From Aliivibrio fischeri (GTDB lineage: Bacteria; Pseudomonadota; Gammaproteobacteria; Enterobacterales; Vibrionaceae), in NCBI GenBank assembly GCA_038993745.2, contig CP160629.1, forward strand, positions 310,001-374,000: a stretch of 64,000 nt of DNA, in the 5' to 3' direction. Positions 1 to 10,000 of the stretch are shown here, piece after piece (position 1 is the first letter of the stretch; every line of letters begins with the position of its first letter). A program made the translations under genes and the position numbers. The notes under the pieces were generated by a model. That model did no database searches, was not told the origin of the DNA, and saw only the letters and a program-made list of their open reading frames with translations.

Positions 1-19
1 AGTGTAAAATATTTGTTAA

Positions 20-505
20 TTACTCATCGTCATATTCTTCTAATCTTACACCTTCAATAAGATAACCGGTTTCAGCAAGTTCACTATCAATGGTTTCTGT
101 TTTTAACTTACCAACAATATAAATGACATCCCACAACTGCTGTATTGGAGCGCCTTTTTCGAATTTCACGTAAATAATCTGGTTTGGTGGTGGTGGTGGA
201 ACATGAATACATGCACCAAAGTAAGGCACTAACAGAAATTCTGTGATCATTTTATCGTCGCCCTCTAAAGGGATCACAAAACCGGGTATTTTTACCATAC
301 TTCCGTTTAATTCTTGTCTAACCGAACCCACTAAAGATTGTTGCATTTGACCACCATTGTGATCAATTTTAGGCATTCCCATTGAATCAAATTGATTTCT
401 TTCTTGTTCAGGAATCAAATCAATCCAATCAAGTTTTAATACCTCATTACTGAATGCACTAAAAGGCATCAGCATTAATAGGCAGATAATTATTTTCTTT
501 TTCAT
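20..505 (-). CDS. DUF3299 family periplasmic protein
   Basis: A 161-residue protein with an N-terminal signal peptide (basic start, hydrophobic residues about 5-16, cleavage near AFS-N). The rest resembles the DUF3299 family of small exported proteins that accompany MacB/FtsX-type ABC transporters. A proline-rich stretch near residues 102-107 follows FGACIHV, whose Cys and His could bind metal. It starts 11 bp after the permease gene, so it is co-transcribed with it in the zinc-regulated operon that begins at 3493. The biochemical role is unknown; a part in metal delivery is inferred only from the neighbours. The downstream end of the operon lies outside the window. Confidence 0.75.
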   Translation of the reverse strand: MKKKIIICLLMLMPFSAFSNEVLKLDWIDLIPEQERNQFDSMGMPKIDHNGGQMQQSLVGSVRQELNGSMVKIPGFVIPLEGDDKMITEFLLVPYFGACIHVPPPPPNQIIYVKFEKGAPIQQLWDVIYIVGKLKTETIDSELAETGYLIEGVRLEEYDDE

Positions 506-516
506 TAAAAGGGTCC

Positions 517-1776
517 TTATAACCTTATTGTCATGCCATCACTTAAAGAGTGTCGGTAAGCTTGTATTGCTGGAATAACGCCAATCACAAAGCCTGAACA
601 CAAAACAAGACCAAGTAGCTTGAGTTCATAAAGTGTTGGTAGGGTTAACTCAATGGCAATGCCATAATATTGTTGGATTATAGGTTGTAGAATACTGAGA
701 GATAAGTAAAGCCCCATTAGGCCTACTATGATCCCAAAGCTGGTTATTACAACAGCTTCACTAATCAATAAGATAAAGATATGCTTAGGTTGAGCCCCCA
801 TTGCACGCAAGATAGCCATTTCTCTACGGCGCTCTTGCAAGCTAGTTAATAGGCTTGTTAGCATTCCCATTAAGCCCGCAGCAACAACAAAAACAGATAC
901 GGCTAAGAGCGCTTGCTCTGCCACAGACATCATTCCCCATAATTCATGTAATGCGATACCGGGAAGAATGGCACTAAGTGGTTCTTTTGAATATTCATTA
1001 ATGTAGCGTTGTAGAGCAAAGGTTTGAATCTTTGATTTTAATCCAAGCATGAAAGCTGTGATTTCTGCAGGTTCAAATTTTTGTTTTTCTAAGACTTTTG
1101 CATCGGGAGTATTGCCTAAATGCGCACCGCTTTCCCAGCCAACATGAATGGCAGATATTGCTTCTAGTGAAACATGTAAGGTTTTATCTACAGGTGTTCC
1201 TGTTGGTTTTAAAATGCCTACGACAGTAAAAGGTAAATTATCGTGTCTGGTAAAAGACTTATCACTGATCCCGTGCGCAATAACCAATTTATCCCCTAGA
1301 TGATAATTGAGTTTATTAGCAACATCAGCACCTAATACAACATCAAATAATCCATTAAATGGTTTGCCTTCTTTAAATTCAAGAGGCTGTTTTTTTCCAT
1401 ATTGATAAAAACGAAAATAGTCTTGATTCGTTCCCATAACACGGAAACCTTTATGGGAATCACCCAGAGAAATCGGAATGGCCCATTTTACCGCTCTTTG
1501 ATGAATGATTTCTTGATAGCTTTTCCAATCAATATTATTTGTCGCATTACCTATTCTAAAAACAGAATAAAGCAATAGGTTAACTTGACCAGAACGAGCA
1601 CCAACAATCAAATCAGTATTCGAAATCGTGTTCGCAAAACTATTCTTAGCTTCGGTACGAATACGTTCTACGCCAACTAATAGCATTACTGAAATAGCAA
1701 TAGTTGCAACAGTAAGTAATACGGTTGTTTTACGATTAATTAGACTTTTCCAAGCTAATTTTGTAATGCCTATCAT
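517..1776 (-). CDS. FtsX-like ABC transporter permease (MacB/LolC type)
   Basis: A 419-residue inner-membrane permease with the MacB_PCD plus FtsX plan. One N-terminal membrane helix lies at about residues 17-37, followed by a large periplasmic domain to about residue 285. Three C-terminal helices lie at about 288-312, 335-360 and 388-410. The stretch between the first two of these, QERRREMAILRAMGA, is the typical cytoplasmic coupling segment of FtsX permeases. Its ATG overlaps the stop of the ATPase gene by 4 bp, so the two are translationally coupled. Such systems usually act on lipoproteins, peptides or periplasmic complexes rather than classic import substrates. The operon context links this one to zinc homeostasis, as reported for the Vibrio cholerae Zrg system. 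Confidence 0.85.
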   Translation of the reverse strand: MIGITKLAWKSLINRKTTVLLTVATIAISVMLLVGVERIRTEAKNSFANTISNTDLIVGARSGQVNLLLYSVFRIGNATNNIDWKSYQEIIHQRAVKWAIPISLGDSHKGFRVMGTNQDYFRFYQYGKKQPLEFKEGKPFNGLFDVVLGADVANKLNYHLGDKLVIAHGISDKSFTRHDNLPFTVVGILKPTGTPVDKTLHVSLEAISAIHVGWESGAHLGNTPDAKVLEKQKFEPAEITAFMLGLKSKIQTFALQRYINEYSKEPLSAILPGIALHELWGMMSVAEQALLAVSVFVVAAGLMGMLTSLLTSLQERRREMAILRAMGAQPKHIFILLISEAVVITSFGIIVGLMGLYLSLSILQPIIQQYYGIAIELTLPTLYELKLLGLVLCSGFVIGVIPAIQAYRHSLSDGMTIRL

Positions 1777-2459
1777 GAGATGCCTCCTGCTTTATTCAAT
1801 TCTCTTAAATCAATACTTTGATCGAATAAAGACTCTAAACTTGGGTCATGGCTGACAAAAAGTAAACTCGCGTTACTGTTTCTGCACTCATTCATTAATA
1901 ACTCAATAAAAGCAAAACGAGTTTCGTGATCCAGTGCTGATGTCGGTTCATCGGCAATGATTAATTTAGGCTTTCCAATAAAAGCTCTAGCGGCGGCCAC
2001 TCGTTGCTGTTGGCCAATACTTAAGTCTGTAATTGGCTTATTAAAATGAGAAGCCGGTAATTGAAGCTGCGTTAAAAGACGTGTTGCTTCTATGCGTAAT
2101 TCTTTTATAGATAATGTTTTTTTTGAAGAAAATTGATAAGGCAAAATTACATTATCGATAACGGATAAATATGGGAGTAAGTTAAATTGCTGGAAAATAT
2201 AACCAATATTATCAGCTCTGAATCTATCTCTTTGATTTGATGAGAGTTGATTAATATCAGTACCATTAATTGTTACACAACCAGACGTTGGTGAAAGGAT
2301 ACCCGTTAAAAGACTCAATAGGGTTGATTTACCACTTCCACTCGGACCTTTAATAAATAGTTTGCTTCCTTGTTTTTGAGTAAAAGAAGGAATATTTAAT
2401 GTTAATTCGCTTTGATTGGGCCAATGAAAAGTCAGGTTTGATAATTCAATAATGTTCAT
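1773..2459 (-). CDS. ABC transporter ATP-binding protein (LolD/MacB family)
   Basis: A 228-residue ABC ATPase. The Walker A motif GPSGSGKST lies near residues 39-47. The signature is LSIGQQQRVAAARA near 146-159, an LSxGQ variant typical of LolD/MacB ATPases. Walker B is LIIADEPTSALD near 165-176, with the H-loop SHD near 203. Length and motifs are complete, so it should be active. It sits 36 bp after zrgA and overlaps the permease gene, forming one exporter-type ABC module. The energised substrate is not evident from sequence. Confidence 0.88.
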   Translation of the reverse strand: MNIIELSNLTFHWPNQSELTLNIPSFTQKQGSKLFIKGPSGSGKSTLLSLLTGILSPTSGCVTINGTDINQLSSNQRDRFRADNIGYIFQQFNLLPYLSVIDNVILPYQFSSKKTLSIKELRIEATRLLTQLQLPASHFNKPITDLSIGQQQRVAAARAFIGKPKLIIADEPTSALDHETRFAFIELLMNECRNSNASLLFVSHDPSLESLFDQSIDLRELNKAGGIS

Positions 2460-2495
2460 AGTAAAACTGGCGATGTTACCACCGCCATACCTAAG

Positions 2496-3152
2496 TTATA
2501 GAGTGATAACTGATGATTTTGGTGTTAATGAAGCGGCTTTTTGTCCAGCATCACCAAGATATTGAATTGTCATTTTATGTGTATGAGGGAAGTGAGTGAA
2601 CCACTGAGTTTCTATTTGGTCTAGGTTTGAAATCGCTTCACAGTGATATTCATATTGAGCACTAAACTCACCATGCTTGCCATGTTCTTTATGGTGTTCA
2701 CCATCATGGTGGTCATGGTCATGGTCATGATCGTGGTCGTGTTCATGGTCATCATGATCGTTATGATTAACTAGGTTATGAGATACATGAGCTTCTTCAA
2801 ATGTACATTTTGCATTTTCAGGAAGTGTAAAGATCAGGTTTGGGTTGTTTAATGTTTTTACTGCATTAGCAAGTACTTGCTTTTGAGCGTCATCCTTTGG
2901 TGCATGTTCAAAACCAACAACATCAGCGCCAGGAGCGGTGATCTCAAAAAGTAGGTGATCGCCATCTTGAGCAATATTGGTTTCAACCACACCATGGACA
3001 TGAGCATCGTGGTGACGATGTTCACTTTCATGATGTTCTCCATCATGATGATTATGATCATGGTGGTCATTAGCATTTGCAGCATAACTTACCGAGAATA
3101 AAGAACCTGAAACTGCTAAGCAAAGAAGTGTTTTTTTATTACAGATAGACAT
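2496..3152 (-). CDS. zrgA: Histidine-rich zinc-responsive periplasmic protein, DUF2796 (ZrgA-like)
   Basis: A 218-residue exported protein with a signal peptide (residues 1 to about 27, YAANA-N). Two His/Asp/Glu-rich blocks at about residues 29-53 and 130-158 are dominated by HD and HH repeats, and are classic zinc-binding segments. The remainder matches DUF2796, the family of V. cholerae ZrgA, which belongs to a zinc-regulated ABC system. It is the second gene of an operon under the Zur operator at 3520-3540. The His-rich block is encoded by a short tandem trinucleotide-pair repeat near 2700-2760, which could vary in length between strains. The family call is firm; the exact route by which it delivers zinc is not visible here. 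Confidence 0.82.
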   Translation of the reverse strand: MSICNKKTLLCLAVSGSLFSVSYAANANDHHDHNHHDGEHHESEHRHHDAHVHGVVETNIAQDGDHLLFEITAPGADVVGFEHAPKDDAQKQVLANAVKTLNNPNLIFTLPENAKCTFEEAHVSHNLVNHNDHDDHEHDHDHDHDHDHHDGEHHKEHGKHGEFSAQYEYHCEAISNLDQIETQWFTHFPHTHKMTIQYLGDAGQKAASLTPKSSVITL

Positions 3153-3199
3153 AATAATTTCCTATTTTCTAAGAATGATAAATTGAATGTGATTATTGT

Positions 3200-3493
3200 T
3201 TAGAGAATAGACGGAGTTGGAGGTGCTCGCGAATGAACTGTTATGTTTAAAGGTGATGAGTTTTCAACTATAGAAAATAAAGAGCAAATAATTAGCTGGG
3301 GGATAACTGGTGGTGATGTAACGTTGATACAAATACCAGAGCTAAATGATTGAAACTGCTGGCAATGGTGATCTTCATGATGATGTAAGTTGGTATCAAC
3401 TTGGTGATTAGCAACCAAAATACCAAACAACGCTAGGAGTATTGCAAACCCCCAATTTAACCAGCGTTGTTTAGTAAAGAAATACGATTGCAT
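3200..3493 (-). CDS. Small DUF2607-like protein, first gene of the Zur operon
   Basis: A 97-residue protein with one hydrophobic helix (about residues 13-29) followed by the metal-ligand cluster HHHEDHHC near residues 37-44. The rest is short and has a second hydrophobic patch. It resembles the vibrio-specific DUF2607 family, which has no assigned function. It begins 27 bp from the Zur operator and lies 48 bp ahead of zrgA, so it should be induced by zinc starvation with the transporter genes. The His/Cys cluster suggests a zinc sensor or chaperone on the periplasmic face, but that is inference. Confidence 0.7.
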   Translation of the reverse strand: MQSYFFTKQRWLNWGFAILLALFGILVANHQVDTNLHHHEDHHCQQFQSFSSGICINVTSPPVIPQLIICSLFSIVENSSPLNITVHSRAPPTPSIL

Positions 3494-3519
3494 TGTACTA
3501 CCCTAATTGAATGAGTAGT

Positions 3520-3540
3520 AAATGTAATAATATAACATTT
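3520..3540 (-). promoter_or_regulatory. Zur operator (zinc uptake regulator box)
   Basis: This is a 21-bp inverted repeat with half sites AAATGTAATA and TATAACATTT around a central A. The left half differs by one base from the perfect complement of the right half. It closely matches the gammaproteobacterial Zur consensus (AAATGTTATA-A-TATAACATTT). It lies 27 bp upstream of the DUF2607 start codon, where bound Zur-zinc would block the promoter of the DUF2607-zrgA-ABC operon. Confidence 0.85.
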
Positions 3541-3557
3541 TATAAGCAAGGCATTAT

Positions 3558-4109
3558 TTATAATTGAGTGTGAATTAGCGCTATAACTTGCTTAATTTCA
3601 TCGTTTGATAACTTTCCTTCTTTAATGAAAAGAATTTTTCCTTCTTTATCTTGAACAATAATAGCTGAACTTTCAGGTTGTAAATCCCAAGCTTTTGCGA
3701 CCTTACCATGCTCATCTAATACCATTGAAGACCATGAAAACTCTTCTTTGCTTTCTTCAGCAGAAGACTTCACAAATCCACCGGTTCCCCAGATAGAATC
3801 ATCTTGATTGATGATAGTTGTTGTTTGATATTCTGTTTCTGGGAACTTTTCTAATGTAATTGCACTCATAAGATCGGCGTTCATTGCTTTCGCACTGCTT
3901 CGACCTGCTATTGCCTGCAATACTCGAACTTTTCCTTTAAGTTGTTCAGTATTCCAGTTTTGATAGGTTGCAGCTGAGTTTTTAAAAAAGATTTCACCAT
4001 ACTGTTCAATCGAAACTGATGGAACTTCTTTATTAAGAGTTAGGTTGTGAGCAAATGAAAGAGAAGGGAGCAGACAAGCCGCAAGTGTAAGTAGTTTTAC
4101 TTTTTTCAT
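3558..4109 (-). CDS. ytfJ: YtfJ family periplasmic protein
   Basis: A 183-residue protein with a clear signal peptide (residues 1-20, SLSFA-H). It shows the YtfJ fold features: a KVRVLQAIAGR motif near residues 60-70 and a YQTTTIIN segment near 94-101, very similar to E. coli YtfJ. The family has a thioredoxin-like core but lacks the CxxC redox pair here. Its function is unknown. The gene is followed after 64 bp by the Zur-controlled operon on the same strand and is divergent from ytfK, the ytfJ-ytfK pairing also seen in E. coli. Confidence 0.85.
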   Translation of the reverse strand: MKKVKLLTLAACLLPSLSFAHNLTLNKEVPSVSIEQYGEIFFKNSAATYQNWNTEQLKGKVRVLQAIAGRSSAKAMNADLMSAITLEKFPETEYQTTTIINQDDSIWGTGGFVKSSAEESKEEFSWSSMVLDEHGKVAKAWDLQPESSAIIVQDKEGKILFIKEGKLSNDEIKQVIALIHTQL

Positions 4110-4322
4110 TTTTATTATCCTTGATGATTAACCTTCGTAGTTTAGTGTAGCGATAAGAAAAAAGCGATTCGACCAGTCTTTGTGGTTTTGATTTTCTCCT
4201 TGTTGAAAATAGTTTTGCTTCCTATAATGTTAATCACTTGTTTTGTTTGTAATAAAACGGTGTAGATTGGCGTTTGTTTTCAGGACTAATAAAACCTTTA
4301 TATGGATAATCGGGGAATGGCT

Positions 4323-4532
4323 ATGTTTAGAAATTTTAAGGCTTATCGACCATTGCAAGTCGCTCGTTTTGTAAAAACGTTATTTAAGGGTAATTTGCAT
4401 ATTGAAGGAATTGGAACTTTTGAGTTTGATGGCGGTAAAATTTTAATGCCAAATCAAGGAACTAAGAAAATGCTATTAGTTATGAGTGAAGTGAATCAAC
4501 ATATTCGTCAACTATCAATGATGCCAGCTTAA
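4323..4532 (+). CDS. ytfK: YtfK family protein (DUF1107)
   Basis: A 69-residue cytoplasmic protein closely similar to E. coli YtfK: RPLQVARFVKTLFKG, then GTFEFDGGKILMP, then VMSEVNQHIRQL. E. coli YtfK stimulates alarmone synthesis by SpoT under starvation. The ATG at 4323 is preferred over the upstream ATG at 4302 because CGGGGA lies six to eleven bases before it and because alignment with E. coli YtfK begins there. A strong terminator follows directly. Confidence 0.85.
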   Translation: MFRNFKAYRPLQVARFVKTLFKGNLHIEGIGTFEFDGGKILMPNQGTKKMLLVMSEVNQHIRQLSMMPA

Positions 4533-4554
4533 AATTATAGTAATAGTTAATAAG

Positions 4555-4583
4555 AGGTGCTCGTAGTCATGAGCACCTTTTTT
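4555..4583 (+). terminator. Rho-independent terminator of ytfK (probably shared with msrA)
   Basis: An 8-bp perfect stem, AGGTGCTC / GAGCACCT, with an 8-nt loop is followed by a run of six T. It lies 22 bp after the ytfK stop and just past the msrA stop from the other side, so it may act in both directions. Confidence 0.85.
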
Positions 4584-4585
4584 GT

Positions 4586-5164
4586 TTATATAAAACAAAC
4601 ACCAGTACCTTTTAAACCACAATAACCATCAGGGTTTTTAGCTAAATATTGTTGGTGGTATTCTTCGGCAAAGTAAAAGGTTTGGACTGGTACAATTTCC
4701 GTCGTAATAACTCGCATGATACCTTGTTTTTCTAGAGCTGCTTGGTATTGCTGTTGCGTTTGTTTCGCTGTTTCCTGTTGCGCTTTAGATGTTGTATAAA
4801 TAGCTGAACGATATTGTGACCCAATATCGTTACCTTGTCGCATTCCTTCTGTCGGGTCGTGTTTTTGCCAGAAAGAATGTAATAAGGTATTTAATGAAAT
4901 TATTGTTGGGTCAAAAATGACTTTTACAACTTCAGTATGATTGGTTGTTCCTGTACAGACTTCTTTATAAGTAGGGTGTGATGTTACTCCTCCACTGTAT
5001 CCAACCGCAGTAGAGTAGACGCCTTCTAATTGCCAAAAAAGACGTTCAGCACCCCAGAAGCAACCCATACCAAAAAATATTTGCTCAAAATTTGGCGGTA
5101 TGAATTCTAAATTACGTTGAGAAATAAAATGAAGTGGTGGTGACGTTGGTTGTTTAGTTGTCAT
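4586..5164 (-). CDS. msrA: Peptide methionine-S-sulfoxide reductase MsrA
   Basis: A 192-residue cytoplasmic enzyme that reduces the S-epimer of methionine sulfoxide, free or in proteins, using thioredoxin. The catalytic GCFWG motif is present with Cys35. The C-terminal segment [16 protein letters not shown] carries the resolving cysteines. Length and motifs match E. coli MsrA. It is divergent from tamA, as in E. coli, where msrA and tamA are adjacent and divergently transcribed. Confidence 0.95.
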   Translation of the reverse strand: MTTKQPTSPPLHFISQRNLEFIPPNFEQIFFGMGCFWGAERLFWQLEGVYSTAVGYSGGVTSHPTYKEVCTGTTNHTEVVKVIFDPTIISLNTLLHSFWQKHDPTEGMRQGNDIGSQYRSAIYTTSKAQQETAKQTQQQYQAALEKQGIMRVITTEIVPVQTFYFAEEYHQQYLAKNPDGYCGLKGTGVCFI

Positions 5165-5278
5165 GTTGCATCCTTCAACTGAGTTAATATAGAAGACATT
5201 TATCTTGTGCTACTCTATAAAACGAGTAAATTACCATTGCATATAATGCATTAATGAATCAATAGAATAATTACAAGT

Positions 5279-7009
5279 ATGATAAAGAAGTTACCTTTAT
5301 TCATTATAGTCTGTTTGCTTGCTATCTCATCTCAAGCCTTAGCAGAAACAGAACTAGAAATAGAGGGATTAGAAGGACCTTTACTGAGTAATGTTGAAGC
5401 ATATATCTCAGGTATTCCAGAAGAAGACTATTCTGTCTCTCTTCGTTTCCAAGCTCGTCTTCAAGAAAGTATTACTGATGCCTTAAAAGCTCTTGGTTAT
5501 TACCAATCAACAACAACCTTTGTTGTTGAAGGGGATATATCTGATCGTACTTTGCTCGTAAATATAGACGCAGGCCAGCCTGTAATTATCTATGTTAGTG
5601 ATATAGTAATTAGTGGTGAAGCGGCGGCAGATGAGGATTTTATTAACGCGGTCGATAACTCTGGATTAAATCTTGGACAAGTGATTAACCATGGTCGATA
5701 TGAAAGTTTAAAAAGTACGTTACAAAATCTGGCCTTAAGAAAAGGGTATTTTGATGGCGACTTTACAACGAATAGATTGGAAATCGCTCCTAGACGACAT
5801 CAGGCTATAGTTCGAATTCATTATGATAGTGGTAAACGATACAGTTTTGGTGAAACATCGATTGATGGTAGTCAAATTGAAGAAAAAAGAGTTCGTTCTA
5901 TTATTCCATTTCAAGCAGGAGACCCTTATCTTGCAAGTCAAGTTGGTGAATTAAATCAATATCTTTCAAATACAGAGTGGTTTTCTTCTGTTTATGTTGA
6001 GCCAGATATCGACGCAGTTGGAAAAACATATCAATTGCCAATGAAAGTTCATCTTTCTCCTCAAGTAAGAAATCAATTAGAAACAAGTATTGGTTATGCA
6101 ACTGACGTTGGTGCTAGGGGAAAAATTCGTTGGAAAAAGCCGTGGTTAAATCCGGAAGGACATAGTTTAGATACCGCCCTTTCAATTTCAAAACCAGAAC
6201 AAGAAGCAACCATTTCTTATAAGATCCCGTTAGAGCAAGTTTTAAAAGATTACTACGTTGTTAAATATGGACTTAAAAATGTAGATAACAATGATACGGA
6301 TAGTTTGGAATCGAATTTAGCTTTTGAAAGACATTGGGTTTATGACTCAGGTTGGCATCGAACTATCTATACTCGTTTTTTATATGAAGAATTTACTCAA
6401 GGTGTACAAGATGGCACAGCATGGTTAGTGCTACCGGGGATCTCTTTTTCTAAGAGTCGCTCACGTGGTGGTACGATGCCAATGTGGGGAGATAAAAAAG
6501 CATTTACCATTGAGGCGACAGATCAAGCTTTAACATCGGATGTGAAGTTATTACGTTTACAAGCTCAAGGTGCGATTGTTCGTAGTATCGGAGAAAATCA
6601 CAGAGGTGTAGCTCGTGCAGATATTGGTGCAATATATACTGATGATTTTTATAAGTTACCGCCATCAATTCGTTTTTTCGCTGGTGGTGATAATAGTATT
6701 CGTGGTTATGGATATGAAGAAGTATCTCCAAAAGATAGTGAAGGTTATTTAACTGGTGGCCAATATATGGCGACAGCTAGCCTTGAGTATCAATATCGAG
6801 TAGTCGGTAATTGGTGGGTTGCAACGTTTGTTGATTATGGTGATGCATGGCTAGATACTCCAGATTGGAAAATGGGTACCGGTGTGGGTATACGATGGGC
6901 TTCGCCTGTAGGTCCAGTTCGACTCGATTTCGCATGGGGCTTGATGCTGAGCCTGGAGACGAATTTAAAATCCACTTTACCTTGGGGCCTGAAGTATGAG
7001 TTCCATTGA
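5279..7009 (+). CDS. tamA: Outer membrane translocation and assembly module protein TamA
   Basis: A 576-residue outer-membrane protein of the Omp85 superfamily. The signal peptide spans residues 1-22 (SSQALA-E). Three POTRA-like periplasmic domains follow to about residue 265, then a 16-strand barrel domain. FFAGGDNSIRGYGYEEVSP near 463-481 is the conserved RGY loop that plugs into the barrel. With TamB it promotes insertion of some outer-membrane proteins and supports lipid homeostasis of the envelope. It overlaps the start of tamB by 14 bp, so the two are coupled. A TATAAT at 5242-5247 may be its -10 element, although no good -35 was seen. Confidence 0.93.
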   Translation: MIKKLPLFIIVCLLAISSQALAETELEIEGLEGPLLSNVEAYISGIPEEDYSVSLRFQARLQESITDALKALGYYQSTTTFVVEGDISDRTLLVNIDAGQPVIIYVSDIVISGEAAADEDFINAVDNSGLNLGQVINHGRYESLKSTLQNLALRKGYFDGDFTTNRLEIAPRRHQAIVRIHYDSGKRYSFGETSIDGSQIEEKRVRSIIPFQAGDPYLASQVGELNQYLSNTEWFSSVYVEPDIDAVGKTYQLPMKVHLSPQVRNQLETSIGYATDVGARGKIRWKKPWLNPEGHSLDTALSISKPEQEATISYKIPLEQVLKDYYVVKYGLKNVDNNDTDSLESNLAFERHWVYDSGWHRTIYTRFLYEEFTQGVQDGTAWLVLPGISFSKSRSRGGTMPMWGDKKAFTIEATDQALTSDVKLLRLQAQGAIVRSIGENHRGVARADIGAIYTDDFYKLPPSIRFFAGGDNSIRGYGYEEVSPKDSEGYLTGGQYMATASLEYQYRVVGNWWVATFVDYGDAWLDTPDWKMGTGVGIRWASPVGPVRLDFAWGLMLSLETNLKSTLPWGLKYEFH

Positions 7010-10000
7010 AATGAACGAAGAACATAACAATCAAGAGTTGAAGAAAAAACGACGTTTTAGTCGTCACTGTCTTTGCTTTGCTCTTTTTTTTCCATCAATA
7101 CTATTATTACTCCTATTAATAATTGGTGCTGTTGTTTTTACTAATTCTGGATTAAAACTGATAGTTTGGGGGCAGAAAAAGCGCTTCCTGAGTTATCAAT
7201 TGAAGGGGTTGAAGGCAGCGTCATTCCTGAATTCACATTATCGAAGATAACCTATGATAATAAACAGTTACTCAGTACGGAGATTTCTCGTTTTCATTTT
7301 GCATTAACACCTAATTGTTTATTAATCCCTTCAGTTTGCATCGATGATATTTCTGTGGATGGACTGACGTTAGATTTTCCAACACTCCCAACTTCAAATG
7401 AAGAAGAGCCAACTGATACTGCTGAAAATACGTTGTTGTCGATCCCTATCCCGATAGCAATAACCAATATTACTTTAAATAATATAGATGCGGATATTTT
7501 GGGAAATCATATTCAGTGGAAAGCATTTTCTACTGGAGTGAATATCTACAAAAGTGATTTAACATTAACGCCCTTGAACTGGGATCATATTCGTTTAGAG
7601 CTTGCTTCAAGTGAAAGCGCTTCTGAAAAAAATACAGAAAAACCAACATCGTCAAAAAAAGATGATGCGCCTATCGTTTTACCTGAAGTATTTATTCCTT
7701 TAAATATAAAAGTGGAACAGTTCGCACTTCGTGATTTTATCCTGCAGCAAGAGACTCCCGTAAAAGTAAACAAACTAAATTTCAAGGCAACTGCTGGTGA
7801 AAATAACGCGAGTATTAATGATTTTTACTTGGATGTACCACAAGCAAATTTATCACTTAATAATGAGATAGTTTTAAAAGGAGATTATCCCCTTACCTTA
7901 GACGGACTTCTTGAGCTAAAAGAAACGGAACTAAAAGGTCATAAGTTAGCTATAGAGGCTGATGGAAGTGTTGCTGATTTGAATGCTTCATTAACCTTGA
8001 GTGGTGGTTTAAAGGTTAAAGTCGATGCAAATGTTCACCCTTTAGATAAAAAATTTCCATTTGATGTACATGTTTATAAAGGTGACCTGTACTGGCCATT
8101 AACTGGCGATAAAGATATTAAGGTTCAAATTCCCAATATAAAAACAAAAGGCAATCTTGAGCAATATAACTTTGCGAGTGCTCTATATATAGAGGGGAAA
8201 TCAATTCCTCAAACAGATATGCGCTTAGAAGGAAGAGGAACATTAGAGAAGGTCGATTTATCCGATTTGTTAATTGATACGTTAGGTGGTTCTATTTCAG
8301 GAAGTGCAGAAGTCAATTGGGCTTCATTGGTATCGTGGAAAACAGATATTAATTTGCTGAATATACAACCCGGATTACAGTGGCCAGAAGCGGAAGGTGA
8401 CATCAGTGGGCAATTGATCACTGATGGACATTTAACTAAAGATGGTGGATGGGTTGTTGATGTACCAACTATAGATATTAATGGTGTATTTAGAAATTAC
8501 CCTTTATTAGTTCAGGGCGCATTAAAAGCGGATGATGTTCAAGGTGTGGGTGAACCACATTTAAACATTTCCCAGTTAACAATCAATCATGGTGATAACG
8601 GATTAGCAGTTTCTGGAGAGTTAAATAAAGAGTGGGATTTAAGTGTTGATATCGATTTTCCTGAATTATCAGATAGTGTACCGGATGTTTATGGAAAATT
8701 GATTGGTAATGTCGCATTAACAGGAGAGTTAACTAAACCTAGGGTTGATGTTGATATTAATGCATTAGGGCTGCAGTTCCTTAAAAAAGCAACCTTAAAT
8801 AAAGCGTCAATAGAAGGATATATTGTACCGTCCCCAACAATTGATGCAGATTTAAGTATTAAGCTATTAGATGGGAAATACCAAAAACAAGTATTGAATG
8901 ATTTGAGCATTCGATTTAGTGGTAAAGAGCAAGCTCATAAATTACAAATAGATTTAAATTCAAATGTTATCGATTCTCATCTTGTGTTTAAAGGTGCTCT
9001 TGATCGAACTCAAGGTTGGAAGGGGGAATTAAGTGAAGCTGATGTTATCACTGAAATTGGACCATGGAATTTAGATAAAAAAGCCGATCTTGCTTACGAC
9101 ATTAAAAAAGAAGAATTATTTGTTCAGGCAAACTGCTGGAGTCAGGGGAAAACTGCTCTCTGCTTAAATAAAGATTTATATGCAGGAAAGTCTGGTGATG
9201 CTGATATCAGCATTAAACATTTTGAATTTAGTAAACTACAAAAATTCATTCCAGAAGAAACCGTTATTAATGGCGAAGTTAATCTTGATGCATTAGCTAA
9301 GTGGTCTGTTGGTCAATCACCTTATGTTAAAGCTAAATTGCATCTTCCAAAGGGGAATATTCAACAGCAGATGGAAAGCCCTCTTATTATTGGTTGGGAT
9401 GATTTTACTGTTAATGCTGAAATGAAAAATGATGAGTTAACTACTGATTGGCTGCTAGCGTTAACTGATAATGGTCAACTAACAGGAAATATGAAAATTG
9501 ATCAGTTAACAAAAGCAAAAACATTAACGGGTAATTCAAAGATAGAGAAAGTCTCATTAGCGATGTTAGAACCTATCCTAGGGGAATACAGCCAGTTAAG
9601 GGCAATGGTGAATTCTGATATTGATATTTCTGGGCCAATAGAACACCCGAAATTGTCAGGTAATTTGAGTATCGATGAGATAAAAGTCAAAGGTGAGGTA
9701 TCTCCCGTAGATATTAATGAGGGAAATGTTGATATTGTCTTTTCTGGCCATAGCGGAAAACTAAGCTCATTAATTACGACTGCTGATGGTGATTTGCATA
9801 TTGATGGTGCTGCGCATTGGAGTGACCTGAATAAGTGGGATGCTGGCTTAGATATTTTTGGCAACGAATTACAAGTCAATGTGCCACCCATGGTAAAACT
9901 CAAAGTTAAGCCTGATATGAAGATTCGAATTAATCCAACACTCGCTAAGATTACGGGTTCTATTGGTATACCGTGGGGTAGGATTGTTGTTCAAGAATTA

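Noticed and set aside
7168..7180. Programmed frameshifting in tamB at the GGGGG run
   Set aside because: TamB is not known to use recoding, there is no clear slippery heptamer plus downstream structure, and nine other similar single-base breaks in the window favour a sequencing error.
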